From positions 1,798,001-1,862,000 of the forward strand of contig JANVFP010000003.1 of NCBI GenBank assembly GCA_027919835.1: a stretch of DNA of 64,000 bases, read 5' to 3'. The notes beneath the pieces were generated by a model that saw nothing but the letters and a program-made list of their open reading frames with translations, had not been told where the DNA came from and ran no database searches. This document shows positions 1 to 11,400 of this stretch, in pieces. The stretch's first letter is position 1. Every line of letters begins with the position of its first letter. The position numbers and the translations under genes were made by a program. This DNA comes from Lentinula raphanica. Taxonomy: Eukaryota; Basidiomycota; Agaricomycetes; Agaricales; Omphalotaceae.

Positions 1-1955
1 ATCGTTTCGGAAACGCAACAGAAGCATACGCACGTAGATGAGGCTAAACCTGCAACATCCATTCTCCATATTTTGACTGTGCAATCGTCACCTCCGGTGG
101 CCAAACACAGCTCATGGGGATGGAAGGCAACTGCCCTAACCGCATCGAGATGACTAAGATACGGGAATTTCATGAGTGTCCGGTTACAATAAATCAAACA
201 ACACGACCTGGAAAGAAGAAACGGAGAATGGGGACGGAAATGATCATGCAACTAACTTTCTGAGTGTCCGTCGGGCTTTCCATACTTTACTTCCATCACC
301 TTCAGATACTTCTGAAGAATCATCGTCTTCAACTTCTCCCTCGTCTTCTTTGAGTTCATCTTCATACTCTCTTCGACCTTCCCAGGAGCTTCCGGCAGCT
401 GCCTGGGATTCTCGGGAAAGTCTGAGCTGTTCAGAAGCATCGTGGGCTTGCCTGAGCTTCTCTTTCCATTCTCCGGAATCGTCAGGGCGAAAGATTGCCG
501 TTAATTGTCGCGGCTCGGATTCGGTGCCATTATTATCTGGATGAGAAGTGGAGAGAGGTATTTGCTGTGACTGATTCCCATTCGACTGTTGGGCCTGCGT
601 GGAAGGTGGCTGCTGTTGCTGCGTCTGCGGCTGATGTTGTTGTGGTTGCTGCTGTGGTTGTTGAGCCTGCTGTTGCTGCTGGATTTGCTGCTGCATCGTG
701 CCGCCTCCTAGAGGATTACTTCGTTCCAAAGGACCGCTAGCAGGAGCAGATGAGGGTCCTGAGATTAAGTTTATACCATTGAGTAAGGACGAGCCGGCTT
801 CTGGTAGAACCTTCCTGGGTCGCCCGTTGAAAGCCATCTGCTCAAACGAGGGAACATTGGGTAATGAGAGTGGTACTGTAGAGTTGTTGATTAAAGGTCG
901 GTTGGGAAGTGGATTCATGGCCTGCGGAGAGGTCAAGTATTGAATCTCTTGAAGGCAACTGTAATGTGACGTGTGCACGGGAAAGCGACGATGAGTTAAG
1001 CGTTGAGAGAGAATGAGTTAGATTGAAACAAAGACACACTTCTTCAGATACTCCCGACTACGTGCTCTGCTTTTTGGGTCGCGCCCTGGCGGTGGTTTCC
1101 CTATGCCGGCGAGAGTGTTAACGGAAGGAGCATTTGGCCAGTTCAGTCCAACCCAAGAACCTGGTCTCCCAGAGGTTCCTATCGAAGGGGCACCATTTGG
1201 CAGTCGGTTGTCAGGAAGGGGAGAATCTGACGAGGAAGCAATGAAAACGGGGCACGAAAAAGTGAAAGAGAACACATACCATCACTCCTGGGTGAACTCG
1301 TACTGCTCTCTTCCTTTGTGAGATCGTCTTTCAAAGCCTGAGCCTGTATTGAAGCGAGTTTTGCTGGTGGCGCTGTTTGTGCTGCAGCAGGCTGGTTGAG
1401 CTGCTTTGACCTATGGAAGAAGAGGGATGTGTCGACGTGTTAAGCCAGAACGCGTTGAACGGGATGAGTTTTGCACAACTGACCGTTCCACACGCAAGGC
1501 ATACTCAAGCATTTTGATTCGACGCATGAGGTCGAGCTTGACATTTTCAAAGGAACGTCTTTCTCCTTCGAGGAGGGCAATACGGGCCTAGAATAACAAA
1601 GTGAGTGAGCAACGCGACTCTGGGGTAAAAACAAGCAGAAGAGAAATACCCTCATCTCTGCTCTCTCAATCTCCCATTCATTTCGGTCGCGTTCGTAACG
1701 TCTCCATTCTGTCTGCAGGAAATGTAGAACACTGGAAAGAGTGAAGTCCTGGCCGTTGAGCGGCGGCGGCGGAGGAATGATATTTTGGGCCTGTTGCTGC
1801 TGCTGCTGCTGCTGGGCTTGCTGTTGCTGCTGACCCTGTTGCTGCTGGTTATTTGGCGGAAGGCCCTGCAAAGAGCCTAACATAGGGATTTGAATGATTG
1901 AGGCAGGAAATGGGATCGTTGGTTGTGACTGTCCGAGTGTTGAATCTGAATGCAT
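1..1955 (-). CDS. Striatin-family protein (STRIPAK scaffold), C-terminus cut off by the window edge
   Basis: The first coding exon carries the striatin N-terminal block ([20 protein letters not shown]), followed by a coiled coil ([20 protein letters not shown], then [14 protein letters not shown]). This is the caveolin/PP2A-binding and dimerisation region of striatins (Far8/PRO11 in fungi). At the window's left edge a WD40 repeat is readable on the minus strand ([20 protein letters not shown] then [13 protein letters not shown]), so the remaining beta-propeller lies outside. Two long glutamine tracts interrupt the protein, near 1793-1850 and 600-695, and an acidic segment lies near 270-360. 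Striatins act as PP2A B''' subunits that scaffold the STRIPAK kinase/phosphatase complex in cell fusion and septation. The start at 1955 (MHSDS) is chosen; an in-frame ATG at 1973 is possible. Several introns of about 50 nt interrupt it. Confidence 0.9.
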
Positions 1956-2456
1956 TATATAACACCAAATCAATCAAATATATGTTTTTTTATCTTCCTC
2001 CACAACTCTACTTTCTTCAAATCTGCAGTTATGCTGATACTTGCTAGTTGTCTGGTGGCAGACCAGCATATATGGAGATATCTTTCATGCGTTCAGTGCT
2101 CACAACTTACGACACTGTAAGTTGTAACTGTGTACGACCAAACTTCTAATTTGGATCTGTACATAGTACCTCCACTATGCGCATATCCAAGATAGAGTGT
2201 GCATTGCGCGCAGTTACATATTCAGCAGATCGATAAGACTAACATGGAAATTGCAAAAGCGTCTAGGAATACGAGGTAACTCATCATACACGTGTGGCAC
2301 ACGAGTAAAAAGCAGCGAAGGTGGCTGGTCAAGAAAGATGCATGGACGACGGGCGCAGGTCCGCAGGATAATATCTCAATGGAAATCACTCTTTACTTCT
2401 TTCCGCTCCTACGTAGATATTGTGAAAGTCGGATATTCGCTCAAAGACGCATTTAC
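1956..2456. other. Intergenic: striatin promoter side and TMA7 3' side
   Basis: About 500 bases without a supported gene. It must contain the striatin promoter and the TMA7 3' end. Open frames here are short and have no recognisable motif. Confidence 0.6.
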
Positions 2457-2798
2457 TCACTTTTTGATTCCACCTCCAGGCGCACCACCTGCCAGTGTGT
2501 AGAATATTCATCCGAGTTCTGAATCATAGTTTACCTGTGAGCCTCACCTTTCAAAGCTAGAAGTAATATGTTACTATAGCTCGGATGAATGAGGAGAACA
2601 GTCCGCACCTTTGTCCTTTGCCGCCTTTAGAGCAGCCTGATCAGCTTTTTGCTTGTCTTTGAAAGCCTTATCTTCCTCGTCTTCTTCTTTCTTATCCTTC
2701 TTAGGAGCCTGTAGTAGCTGTTAAGATGGAGTATACAAGCGTATCTAGTCGATATCGACCTTGAGCGGTTTCAGTTTTCCTCCTTGACGGCCAGACAT
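2457..2798 (-). CDS. TMA7: TMA7, translation machinery-associated protein 7
   Basis: This small three-exon gene encodes about 56 residues and is too short to stand out as an open frame. Exon 1 (2760-2798) encodes MSGRQGGKLKPLK. Exon 2 (2609-2708) encodes APKKDKKEEDEEDKAFKDKQ followed by KADQAALKAAKDK. Exon 3 (2457-2488) encodes the Gly-rich end GGAPGGGIKK. This matches the TMA7/CCDC72 family along its whole length (usual length about 64 residues). The family is a highly charged ribosome-associated protein linked to translation efficiency; the biochemical role is unresolved. The 3' end lacks the last few Ser/Gly/Lys residues of other family members. It is divergent from the S9-type hydrolase gene starting 86 bases away, so they share a short promoter region. 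Confidence 0.9.
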
Positions 2799-2883
2799 GG
2801 TAATTGGAATGTCAAGAAGTGAAGCGCTCACAAGCGCCCAAACACCTTTCACCCAGTGACCACAGCCGCCTGCTGTCGATTGT

Positions 2884-5800
2884 ATGCTATTGCCGTTGTA
2901 TTTTTCTACGCTCTCACTGGCCGGTCTCGCTCATCATGCCCAAATGCCTTTATCTGAGCCACAGTGGAGATTGAAGCTTTCGACCGAATGGGCTGTCCTT
3001 GGTCCATTTCCCATTCACGCTCGAGAACAACATTTCCTGGAGCCTTCCTTTCCTATCGATGGTTCGACTCCTTTTACTATGGTGACTAGCTCATATCGAT
3101 TTTACAACCTGCAGTCAAGGCGCCTGTAGACCTCAATGCCTCGTTTCCTTCAGCTTATGCCGATGGCGGTAGTGTTACATGGAGCTTCGAACAAGCACAG
3201 GAAGATGGTACATTGGAGGTGTCTTTCCCGGATGTACGGTGGAAAGCATTGAGAGACACGGGAGGATGGGCTGCACTTCAACATCATGCTGTCCTCAAAT
3301 CCTCATTGACTGTATATCCTACTTCCGGTTCACCTCCACCCTATATTCGCGTTCAACTCGTTGGAGGCTCTTATTTTACCATCATAGCATCAGATTCTGC
3401 GAACAAAACTCCTCGATGGTATTCTGGAAATATTTATGATATGGAACGCGCTTTACCACGCGTCATTGACCTTCCTGAGGCTCCGTCGCTAGATGAGCCT
3501 ACGACCTACGATATCTTCGTCAGTGGCGATTACGAAGTGAGCTTTGACATTCTCATTAGCCTGATTGTTGTTGAACGAAGCATAGATACGTTTGTTCGGA
3601 GACCCTCGTATCCAGCATGACTCTGAAACTCCTGTGCAGACTATCAAACTACAAGTGGATTTTGACGATGTCGGGGGTGATGATATCGTGCGGGAATCCA
3701 CAAAAGACGTGATACCAGATGTCCTATCTGGCTGGACCTTTGGAAACGCGATTGGTATTGGGTTAAGAGCACGGAACAGTTGGTGGTCTGTTCAAGATGT
3801 TCATGTCCCACATTCCATAGAAAGAGTGCGCATGCCTGCTCAATATGCATTCATTGAATCTGCGGTCTGAGATCTCGCGATGTAGTTTCTCTCACTAAAG
3901 CTTCCACAGACCAGATTTCGCCTCGCGCCAACACAGGCTCGTATTTTCCCCTTGGCGATTGTTCAGCATCAGCAATTACCTCCTGATCTCACGTTGATTA
4001 ACGCTACATTGATCCTACAAAAGGAACAACCGGGCGTTGACGTTCACTACGAATCAGTCGATACAATGACATTGGACATTTCCCTTCCTATTACCCATCT
4101 TCGGATGTGGGATGAACCGAGTACCGACTCGTCTAGTTCAAATCCAGTCATTAAAGCATCCTATTTCTTCGGCGTCCTCGACTCAATACCTACAAACTTC
4201 TTGGTCATTCCACCAAAATCGTCTGGCAATGGTCGTGCTCCAATTTTAGCTCTACGTGAGTCCGGCCGAGTCCTTCCTTGCATAAATCATCATTAATCAA
4301 CTCGAGACATTCTTCAGACGGAGCTGGTGTAGATATCTTTAGCCCCAATACCGCTGAATCATTTTGGCCTCAGGCTTTACTCAGACAGGATCGGAGTTGG
4401 GTGGTGATTCCAAGCGGAAGAACCTCTTGGGTGAGTCATTTAGTGATCGTTGGGAAGCTGTCATAGCTTGAGCCCTTTTGCATCCCCCGTATTCTACAGG
4501 GTCTTGACTGGCACGGGCCTTCCGCTGAAGATGCTTGGGGGAGCCTAGATGCACTCACAAACATCCTTCGACATTCTAAGTCAACCGTCTGGGGAGAAAA
4601 CAAGTGGGATATTCCTCTAAATGCAAAACCTAAAGCTATAGTAATGGGTCATTCAAATGGAGGACAAGGAGCATGGCATATCGCTGAGAGGTTTCCTGAT
4701 CGTGTTTTGGGAGGCATGTCTTTTCTTGAGCTGACATTGTGAATGTTAAGCTAACCTTTGTCTGCCTGGCTTCGTTGCTCCATAGTCATTCCCGCCTCTG
4801 CCTACATCAAATCACAATCCTACGTTCCATGGACAATGTCTCGCTCGGCCCATTTCGCTGATCCTGTCTTGGAGGCTATTCTGCAAAGTTCGTTGACTCC
4901 AGATGATAACGACCTATTTGTCGGCAATCTGCAGGGCAAAGATGTTCTTGCTATACATGGGTGAGTGTCTCATGGTTGTGCTATGTGTGCCTCGTCTCAA
5001 TGGATATCAGTGGAGACGACGAGAATGTTCCTGTGTGGCATTCGAGAGAGTTGGTTGGTGTTTTGCAGAGCCTGCAGGATTTGAATACTTCTCGTGTTGA
5101 GTGAGTCTTTCTCGAAATTCGGTAGATCTCAGTGAAGATAACTTCGACCCGGCGAGACTTTTGGAGTTCCTTGACCAACCTCATTGGTTTCCTTCAGTCC
5201 TGAACAATGATCAAGTGCAATCGTTTATCGACCACCTGTTAAATACTCAATCACCCGATGTTGCTTCCGAGGAATCATTCACTATGACGGTTGCTATTCC
5301 TGCAGAAAGCAATTCCATGCGAGGGTGGCATGTTGAAAAGCTCTTCGTCCCAGGACGATTAGGACGTGTTCACGTGCGCACGAGTGGGAGAGGAAGTCAA
5401 GTGATCAGAGTGGATGTAGAGACCACCAACATTCTCGAGTTTTCCGTAGACCCCAATGTGTTTGATGTCCTCGAACGAGATTCAGAGCTATGGGTTGACG
5501 GAAAGAGGATGCAGTTGGATGACAATGTCCTCCGGACAAGCCGCATGCTTTATCTGAAAGCGATTGAGAGAAGACTCTGGAAAGTGGGTAGATTCAACTT
5601 CCTTTCCTTCCTATTCTCAAACTAATGACGGAAGGACTCAGATCAGCTCGGATGCACAAAATACAATGCAACTGTCTGGTCGAATGCAAACTATATTGTC
5701 GTCTCCGACCCTTCCGAACAACGATGGTTCAGAGTTAGGAGGACCATCTCCACTTGTTTTCGTTATTCCTGACTCGGATTCGCGGTCAAACTCCATACCA

Positions 5801-6417
5801 GTTGGCACGTTATCACAAACGTTGTCTATCGCTCTTCGACTCTCTCATGATTTGTTTATGTATCATCAGTTAGATAGTGAGATCATGCTCGAATCCGAAG
5901 TCAACGTGGCTCTCTCCAACCCAGGGTTGAATCCCATTTTGGACAAAGGCAATATTGTTGTTGTAGGCAATGGGGCCGCTTCGGGATTGCAAAATGGATT
6001 ACAAAGTGACGAGGTCAACATCTCTACAGATATATTCATGGATATAAACGCATTCCTTGCAAAGGTTTCTGTAGAGAATGTAGGTCCACAAAGGTCTGAC
6101 TTACAGCCAGGGCAAGGTATGGAACATGGTGCTCGTATCTCTACTCGTTCTGATAGTATATTCCAGGAGTTGTCTTTCTCCATCCGCACCCGAATAATCC
6201 ATCTGGAAAAGTTCTCTTCCTCCAGTCTACAGGCTCTTCAGATCTCGGTCTCGAACGGGCAACAAGATTGTTCCCCATCCGTACTGGAGTCCCGGTACCT
6301 GACTGGATCATCGTTGGAGAGCATGGTTACAGAGGTGAAGGGAACGTTGCTGCTGCTGGAGTATGGGATAGTGAATGGAATTTGAACAGAGCAATGTCGT
6401 GGAGTTCTACAGCATGA
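2884..6417 (+). CDS. Secreted alpha/beta-hydrolase of prolyl-oligopeptidase (S9) type
   Basis: The protein has roughly 1,000 residues in several exons. The N-terminus [20 protein letters not shown] is a plausible signal peptide, followed by [19 protein letters not shown], the opening of a family of large fungal secreted hydrolases. A serine-hydrolase nucleophile elbow, [10 protein letters not shown], is encoded near 4645-4680. The acid side of a triad is seen in [15 protein letters not shown] (across the intron near 4960-5010), and a candidate His is in [11 protein letters not shown] near 5180-5205. The C-terminal part contains [11 protein letters not shown] and [20 protein letters not shown]. 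To keep that frame a 50-nt phase-1 intron is needed near 6117-6166 (GTATGG..TTCCAG), which moves the stop from 6385 to 6417. The substrate is unknown. It converges with the ketopantoate reductase gene, with 47 bases between the stops. Confidence 0.8.
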
Positions 6418-6464
6418 CTACAGTGTACAAAGTAATTGATCTATCTCTGATCGGAGTGTACAAT

Positions 6465-8048
6465 CTATTTAGCAAATGCTTGTGAAGGATGATTTTTTTC
6501 ACGCAAAATTTGGTTCTGGACTAACAACAACAGGGCATAAGCCATCTCGATACGCTGAAAACAACATCGAGATTTAGTACTAAGTAACAGGATGTTGGCT
6601 CATTTTGCGGAGCACTCACGGGAACTTCTACATTCCTTTCATTGGCTAAACGTACAGCTTCGCCCCATATAACCTCGACTTCGATAGGAGCTCCTTTTTC
6701 AATATCTAGCAAGGTGCTTGGATAATGATTTGAATCTGGTCCCGAATAGTTTCTTTGAGTTGCCTTGATACTGCTTTCCACTATACTCGAAGGAAGACCA
6801 TCGTCAGAATCCGGAAACCCCAATGCACGGCCTACAATTACACAGATGGTTTGCGTTTTGGGTTAAGACAACATAGTACGATCAGTACACACCCAAGGAG
6901 ACACATTCGTTCAGAATGTCTTTGACCCATTTTTGGGTGTATAAATTGACGCGGTCGGCAGTTGCAGGTTCCAAGTAAGGCTCATAGGGAGTGTCTGTGG
7001 GAGGTGGCCGGTATAATGAAGTAAGTGAATATCTAGATCACAGAATGATATTCATGAGTACTATAAAGCTTGGGAGAAGAACGAGGAATCAACCTCGTTA
7101 AGCAAGCACAACCAGCATATGCTATGTTCAGTATGTTCTTTGCAAATTTTTTGCGTTGGATTTCCGGGTAGATAGTTATATCTACTTTCTGAAAGATGGG
7201 TAACTTTATAAGCCTTCGAGGAGAATACAAGAAGCACATACATAAAACAAATCCTTGAACTGATCTAGAGTTTGTTGTTCAACGGGGGAATTGATGATGG
7301 TTGTATAGTCATTTGGTCGATAGACACCGATGTCTAATCTTGCCTTGGTAGATACCACGTCGGCAACATTTCATCAGAGAAGCACTCAAGAAGGTATGCT
7401 TACGAATGGACCGTGCTCAACAACATTAGGTGCGATCAAGTTTGCAAAAACATAAACACCCGTATTGATAATCTTGGGCTTCTGAGATTTCCCGAGCGAC
7501 TCGATGGCCCGGTAGAGATCCACTTCGATATTCAAGCCATTCTGGAGGAGGACATAGACAGGCTGTTCGTACCGATCGGAATAAGGAGGGGATAGTAAGG
7601 GTTTGAGTATTTCTGGAGTAGTGATAACTTCCGGAACACATTTGGTTGCAAGAATAACATGAGAATACTGTCTGTCGGTAGCACTTGATACTGAGTCGAC
7701 CACTATGTTCAGTTTAGCAGCAGAGAAAGGTTAGCAAGAGAAAAAGATATACCCCGATCAGGTTTCCAAGCTTCAATATTTCCAAATCTGCGGCTCTTGA
7801 TGAACATTCCATGGTCTGATCACTGTGTCTTCAGATATGTACAGATAGTGTCAAATCAGATTTACTTTGGATCAGTGCATAATTCCCTCTGGCCACGACC
7901 GTTAATCGCACTTGGTCGGATCGATACAGACTATAGGCGTCTGTCAACGTTCCAGAGAGTCACTAGGCGGCATCTTGGCGATGGAAAAAGACTCACAGAT
8001 AGCTCCAACTGCACCGAATCCCACTACCAAAACATCTTGCTGTGCCAT
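6465..8048 (-). CDS. 2-dehydropantoate 2-reductase (ketopantoate reductase, PanE/ApbA family)
   Basis: The start at 8048 gives MAQQDVLVVGFGAVGAI, a Rossmann GxGxxG dinucleotide-binding start as in PanE. Further exons encode HVILATKCVPEVITTPEILK and PVYVLLQNGLNIEVDLYRAI, where the QNG block belongs to the family's active-site region, and then NTGVYVFANLIAPNVVEHGP. The C-terminal helical domain includes LLDIEKGAPIEVEVIWGEAV, with the conserved D-E-K-G and EV..I.G pattern. The last exon (RIEMAYALLLLVQNQIL) ends at 6465 after an intron with donor GTGAGT. The enzyme reduces ketopantoate to pantoate with NADPH, a step of pantothenate/CoA synthesis. Fungi often hold several paralogues of this fold, so the substrate is not certain. 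Confidence 0.87.
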
Positions 8049-8463
8049 ATAGAATGAGAGAGGATTTTCAGGTTTCTAATATGTTTCCCGCAACCTGAAG
8101 CTGTTGGGCACAGACGAAGAGGTTCGTGAGAGAAATCGTTGCCTATACATACTTAGTACGCGGAATGAAAAGTCTGATCTCAGAATGCAGCGGCAGAGAA
8201 AGTGTTGAAGTTGAAGCTTTCGTACATTGAAAGCTGCTCAGCGCTCATGATTAAGATCCTAATCAAAAAGTTGAGTTCATTAAACATGAACCCGAACGAA
8301 AACGCGAGAACACCCTTTCAACACTTGATAACGGCGCATTCAGCAAAAGATAATAATACTGGTACAGTATACATTTGTGCACAATGGATCAGAAGAAAAT
8401 AGAAAAAAACCCAGAAATAAGTATGAAACAGGAGATATTGCAAAGATAGCAAAGAGTCAGAGT
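8049..8463. other. Intergenic: ketopantoate reductase promoter and NOT1 3' end
   Basis: About 415 bases, AT-rich toward the NOT1 stop. No gene or repeat was seen. Confidence 0.5.
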
Positions 8464-11400
8464 CTACTGTGTTTGGAATATTGAGCTTGCGACCTGGAAG
8501 AGATAGAATGAGTATTGAGCCTTCCTCGAAATCAAACCACAACTCACACCCTCGAGGAGCAATGTGACTTCGGGCGCGATCCGAATAAAATCCTTGTTCC
8601 AGAATTCATATTTGGGATTCCTTAGCAACTCAATGAACGTAATGAGAGCACCCCAAGGATGTGGCCTGTGAACGATGAAACGTTCGAGAAGAACTTTGGT
8701 CATCACCTCTCGGAACTTGTCATCGTTCACCTCCATGAACAAATGCAAAAGTAGAGCACTGAACCAATAGGTGTGGGCATTAGGGTATCTCAGGTGCAGT
8801 ACCATGGCACTCAGGAGATGATGTTGTCCTGTGTAGACATTAAGGGTCAGCGTTATCACAAGATCAGCAGAAAACCTACCTTCAACATCCATGTTCATCG
8901 CCAAGTACTTCAGAGCGAGGACTCCTGGATCGGTGGGTACGAAGACAGAAGTGCCGCTTCTGGCCTTGGCTTGTGCAACTGATGAGACGCCAATATACAT
9001 CACCACAGTGTTCATTAGAGAGATGTTATACGAGTCGGGCATTGCGTCGGTCATTCCAGGGAAACGAAATCTATCTTTCAACGTCAACAGGAACGTAGAA
9101 GAGCCACGGTTCAGAAGATACTGGTCGAGGTGGCTTCGAAGCTCCGTATTTTTTAAAGGAGAGGTGAAATCTGAGAGGACAGGTGGGATGGGACCCATTT
9201 CGGGTATAGAGTCGAGGGAAACATTGCGAAGATGAGGATCGGGTAGAATGATGGTAAGAGGGAATGCGCTGAGAATGATGTTTCGAAGTTGAATACAACG
9301 AGGGGGGATTACGTCGCAAAGAGTGAAATAATATTCGCTCAAGAATTCAGGGAAGTCGTGTAGTAAGACTAAAAGGATTCGGAGTGCTCCACGGTATAAA
9401 TCTCTGGCACCGGTTTTCAGATCCGCTTCTTTCAGGAAAGGAGCTAGAAACTTGAGCAGGGAACCCAGAAGTTTATGGAACGCTGACCAGCCCTGTGAAA
9501 TAGTGTTATTGACAGAAAGATAGAATGAAAACAGAACATACCTCTCTATTTTCAGAGAGTAATAGTTTTGGCATGAATAAGCGATGAGATATGAGACACA
9601 TCCAAGAGAAGGCAAAGCCAGGGAAATTAGTGGGTTGCAAGGATATGAAGGTATCGCTGAGAAAGGAACATGAGGTCTGATGAACAAGATTGTTGAGAAT
9701 TGAACATACCTAATGCAGAAAAGTAATTGGAAGTATGCCGTTCCCAAGTGAACCTCCATAGAATGTAGATCGTTGATGAGGCTCGAAAAGAATCTGAAGA
9801 ATGGCTTTGATTGGAAGGAAACGCCTTGCTCCTCGTGGACATTGGCCAGAACAAGGACGAAAATAGAGAGTATCTTCGACAGATAATGTGCTTTGGCCTG
9901 ATCCACGTTGCCGCCCGAGGGATCTCCGTGATATTTGATCATGTAGACAATTAAACGAGACATTGCATCCAGCGCCTGGAAAGCATAATCATATTCTCCC
10001 GCCGCCGTAGATTTCAGATAATGGCTGACACTAGCTTCAGCACAGACTCGGAAGAAGAGCGAGGAAGTGTCATCTTCTTTGACAATTCCAGCTTTAGTGA
10101 GTTGGGTAATGAACGGGACGAAATTCTTCTCAGGGGAATGCGACCGTTGGTAAATGTTGATCCATTGCTGGAACCAGCCTAGAAGCTTTTCTCGCATATT
10201 TTCGATACCAGGTTTTGTAGACGGTTGACGCGATTCCGGCAGTACCACCGTAGATGGGCGTCTGACGCCTCGTAGATCATCCAAGAGTTTAGATACCCTA
10301 TCACAGCGTCGTCTATGAACAAGCACACAGACGCAAAGCAAAATTGACGTACTGATCAGTTGCTTTTCCTTCTTGAACCGTGTTTGTCAGCATTTCAATG
10401 CAATACTGGAATTGTGCTTGGGAAGCAACTGGAGGCTCGCTGGACAAGCACTCTCGTATCAGGCCCGCTATGAAATTCAAGAAGCTAGGACGGGGACCCA
10501 TAGAACCCATGTACATGGTTTTGGCGAGGGCCTGATCAAGCATCCCGACGTTCAGCAAGCTGCTACGTAGAAGAGTCACAGTCACAGAAATGTTGAACTT
10601 GCGCTAGGAGAATGTCAGCACCGAACCTGTAAAGATGAAAGGACCACAAACTTCATCTTCAGCATACAATAACCATGTGATTGCTTCTTTCGCCACATCT
10701 TCAAAGGCGTTGCATAATTGCTGTAATAGGGCAACATAGACTTCTCGTCCCAGAGATGAAGAAGTTTTGTACAGTAGTTGGACTATTTTCTGCGACATCT
10801 GGAGTGGGGTTCTTTGACGGTCCCCCATGTTAGCCGCGTTGAGGATATTACGGATGATGTATCGGACGTCATGATTCGGAGGAAGAGCCGCTAGGGGAGT
10901 GGCTGGTAGTTGAGCGAAGAGAGCTTCAAGATCTCGTGTGCTGACGTTGAAGCGATCCATGGCATCCTGATGACTACCGGAACCACCTAGCGAGTCCGCA
11001 GGAGCCGCAGGATAGAGAGTCGATGGAGCGAACGACATCGTTGAGCTAGGTCTACTCGTTATCCGCTTTTTGGCTTCTAATCCTGCTAATGAAGGATGAG
11101 ATACGAGAGATCGTTTAAGGTTGGTAGACAAACCGAATTCTTCATAGACACTCGTCTGGTTTGCCTGCACTCCGTTCGGGCCAACACGTAAAGGATCGGG
11201 GAGTGGGACGTTGAGAGAGGAACCTAATATAGTCTGGTCGAGGTATGGTCCCATGCGTAACTGAAGAACATTCAGAAGAAGATTATGTCTTGTTAGTGGC
11301 TTCACAAACCTCGCGATGTCTCCGACGAATATCATAAGCAGCAGCGAATGCTTCGTCCACTTCACTCACAGCACGTTCCATTGCAGCTTTTTCTATAGCG

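Noticed and set aside
3058..3075. GGTTCGACTCC resembles a tRNA B-box
   Set aside because: It lies in the coding exon of the S9-type hydrolase (DGSTPF) and no cloverleaf or A-box surrounds it.
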